The notes below the pieces were generated by a model. That model ran no database searches, was not told the origin of the DNA, and saw only the letters and a list, made by a program, of their open reading frames with translations. 64,000 nt of DNA, from contig NZ_CP011533.1 of NCBI RefSeq assembly GCF_001704275.1, positions 7,936,001 through 8,000,000 on the forward strand. Direction: 5' to 3'. The DNA comes from Streptomyces noursei ATCC 11455 (lineage in GTDB: Bacteria; Actinomycetota; Actinomycetes; Streptomycetales; Streptomycetaceae). How positions within the stretch are numbered: the stretch's first letter is position 1; every line of letters begins with the position of its first letter. The position numbers were made by a program, and so were the translations under genes. Of the stretch, positions 62,380 through 64,000 are shown one piece after another.

Positions 62380-63336
62380 ATGCCTGCCGTCCATCGTGTC
62401 GTCGCACTCGTCCGCCCGCCGCAGTCCACCTTCGAACTGGGCTGTGTGGCCGAGGTGTTCGGGATCGAGCGGCGCGGGGTCGCGGTCCGGTACGTCTTCG
62501 GGGTGTGCACCGAGGACCCCGGCCCGGTGGCCACGCTCGCCGGGTACGACATGCTCGTGCCGGACGGGCTGACCGTGCTCGACCGGGCGGACACCATCGT
62601 CCTCCCCGGGTGGCTGCCTCCGGAGGAGCCGCCGTCACCCGCCGTCGTCCGGGCGCTGCGCCGGGCGCACGACCGCGGGGCGCGGGTGGTCAGCATCTGC
62701 TCCGGCGCCTTCGCGTTGGCGCACGCCGGGCTGCTGGACGGGCGGCGGGCGACCACCCACTGGGCGCGCGCCGGTGAACTGGCCGAACGGTTCCCGGCCG
62801 TCCGGGTGGACCCGGACGTGCTGTACGTGGACCACGGAGACGTCGCGACCAGCGCGGGCTCGGGGGCGGGCATCGACCTGTGCCTGCACCTCGTCCGCGC
62901 CGACCACGGGGCCGGCTACGCGGCGCAGGTCGCCCGGAGCATGGTCATGCCGCCGCATCGCGAAGGCGGTCAGCTCCAGTTCACGGCCCCACCGCACCCC
63001 GTCCAGATGGACGGTTCGCTGGCGCCGCTCCTGGAGTGGACGACCGCCCGGCTCGACGAACCGCTCACGGTCGAGGAACTGGCCGCGCACGAGGGCGTAT
63101 CGGCCCGGACGCTGGCCCGCCGCTTCACCGACCAACTCGGCGCGAGCCCCGGGCAGTGGCTGCTCGCCCAGCGCATCACCGCGGCCCGGGAACTCCTGGA
63201 GTCCACCGACCTCCCGCTGGACGCCGTCGCCCGCCGCGTCGGCCTCTCCTCGGCCACCAACCTCCGCCGACGCTTCCTGCGCGCCCTGGGGACGACGCCG
63301 GGCGCCTATCGCCGGGCGTTCCGGGCGGCGGCGTAG
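62380..63336 (+). CDS. GlxA-family AraC-type transcriptional regulator
   Basis: 318 residues: a DJ-1/PfpI-like amidotransferase-fold sensor (about 5-175, with ICSGAFALAHAGLLDGRRAT and the nucleophile-elbow Cys) followed by an AraC double helix-turn-helix (about 215-315, LTVEELAAHEGVSARTLARR and DAVARRVGLSSATNLRRRF). I chose ATG 62380 because family homology begins there (HRVVALVRPPQSTFELGCVA). It probably activates the divergent cupin gene. Confidence 0.9.
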   Translation: MPAVHRVVALVRPPQSTFELGCVAEVFGIERRGVAVRYVFGVCTEDPGPVATLAGYDMLVPDGLTVLDRADTIVLPGWLPPEEPPSPAVVRALRRAHDRGARVVSICSGAFALAHAGLLDGRRATTHWARAGELAERFPAVRVDPDVLYVDHGDVATSAGSGAGIDLCLHLVRADHGAGYAAQVARSMVMPPHREGGQLQFTAPPHPVQMDGSLAPLLEWTTARLDEPLTVEELAAHEGVSARTLARRFTDQLGASPGQWLLAQRITAARELLESTDLPLDAVARRVGLSSATNLRRRFLRALGTTPGAYRRAFRAAA

Positions 63337-63449
63337 CGCGACGCACCGGGGGGAGGCGGTCTCCCGCGACCTCGGCCCCTGCTGCGGGCCCTGGTCGCCT
63401 TCGTGGACGGCGTCGCGGTCGGCCGCCGCACGGGGCGTGGCCGCCGGCG

Positions 63450-64000
63450 TCAGTGCGCGCGGCCGGCTTCCGTGTGGGTGAGCACCATCCGGAACCGTGC
63501 CGTCCCGGAGAGCATCCGCCCGTACGCCTCGTTGACGTTGTCCAGCGGCATGGTTTCGATCATCGGGCGGATCCCCTGGAGGACGCAGAACTCCAGGGTG
63601 TCCTGGACGTCCTGCGCGGTGCCGGAGGGGTGGCCGCGGACGACCCTTGCGCGCATCAGGAGTTGGGTGGGGGTGAGGCGCAGCGGTTCGGTGTCCGCGC
63701 CGATGACCACCAGTTCGCCGCGGTGCGCCAGGCCGTCCACGGTCGCGGTGATGGCGGCGGAGTTGGCGGCGGTGGCCAGCACCACCTGTGCGCCGCCGAG
63801 CGACTGCAGCGCGTCCGCGACGGCGGTGCCGGCGGTGCTGTCGACGTAGTGGTGCGCGCCGAGCTGCTTGGCGAAGTCCGCCTTGTCGGCGCCGCGGGCG
63901 ATCGCGACCGTCTCGAAGCCCATGGCGACGGCGAACCGCACGCCCAGGTGCCCCAGGCCGCCGAGGCCCAGTACGGCGACCAGATCGCCCGGCCGGGCCG
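63450..64000 (-). CDS. Zinc-type alcohol dehydrogenase, C-terminal part (runs off window end)
   Basis: The frame is open to base 64000; 183 residues are visible. The NAD(P)-binding motif GLGGLGHLGVRFAVAMGFET is followed by the cofactor domain and the family end (VNEAYGRMLSGTARFRMVL). The pattern fits the NADP-dependent cinnamyl-alcohol/AdhA-like group of medium-chain dehydrogenases. The catalytic zinc region lies beyond the window. It converges on the regulator gene; 63337-63449 holds nothing that I recognise. Confidence 0.85.
   Translation of the reverse strand, partial: ARPGDLVAVLGLGGLGHLGVRFAVAMGFETVAIARGADKADFAKQLGAHHYVDSTAGTAVADALQSLGGAQVVLATAANSAAITATVDGLAHRGELVVIGADTEPLRLTPTQLLMRARVVRGHPSGTAQDVQDTLEFCVLQGIRPMIETMPLDNVNEAYGRMLSGTARFRMVLTHTEAGRAH

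Overview
The window has the very high GC content, GTG starts, strong third-position G/C bias, DUF families and operon style of a Streptomyces (or very close relative) chromosome. Nothing in it fixes the species. No rRNA, tRNA, CRISPR array, integrase or insertion sequence was recognised.

Layout. 1-18.5 kb is mostly ordinary chromosomal content: an APC permease, a GNAT enzyme, a MurJ-type flippase, a PAS-GAF-PP2C phosphatase, a VOC protein, a large receptor-like membrane protein split by a frameshift, the threonine-degradation pair tdh-kbl, a LysR regulator and a PHP protein. This part carries clear gene decay: azlC, azlD, an Lrp-family regulator and a DinB-family gene all have internal deletions or frameshifts. 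19.1-26.2 kb is a peptide-export locus of the NHLM type: a 71-residue double-glycine precursor, a terminator hairpin, an HlyD-like adaptor, a C39-peptidase ABC exporter, a second large ABC exporter and a lone cyclic-nucleotide-binding-domain protein. No peptide-modifying enzyme is present. 26.3-29.2 kb is a lipoprotein-permease-ATPase importer of the FecBCD/BtuFCD class.

29.3-39.7 kb is the most unusual part. A minus-strand operon encodes an MFS exporter (frameshifted), an asparagine-synthetase-like protein lacking its synthetase core, a cytochrome P450 and a DIT1/PvcA-family isocyanide synthase. Next to it stand a copper P-type ATPase, a PCuAC-like protein, an ECF sigma factor resembling mycobacterial SigC with a divergent zinc-finger anti-sigma factor, and Met-rich membrane proteins. 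Isocyanides bind copper, and SigC is tied to copper acquisition in mycobacteria, so a copper-responsive isocyanide metallophore (chalkophore-like) system is a reasonable hypothesis.

40.3-49.6 kb is a tightly overlapping minus-strand cluster that looks like an aerobic nicotinate degradation pathway: a three-subunit molybdenum hydroxylase with a CoxG-like accessory protein, a flavin monooxygenase (NicC), 2,5-dihydroxypyridine dioxygenase (NicX), an alpha/beta hydrolase (NicD), a maleamate-amidase-like protein (NicF) and a MarR regulator (NicR-like). Only maleate isomerase is missing. 49.9-52.1 kb holds a ferredoxin-P450 pair with a divergent TetR gene and a palindromic operator. The rest includes folD behind a ZTP (pfl) riboswitch, a DUF5685 protein with a 25-cysteine tail, a DrrAB-like exporter plus P450 behind a repeated operator motif, a cupin/GlxA-type regulator pair, and the start of a zinc alcohol dehydrogenase cut by the window end.
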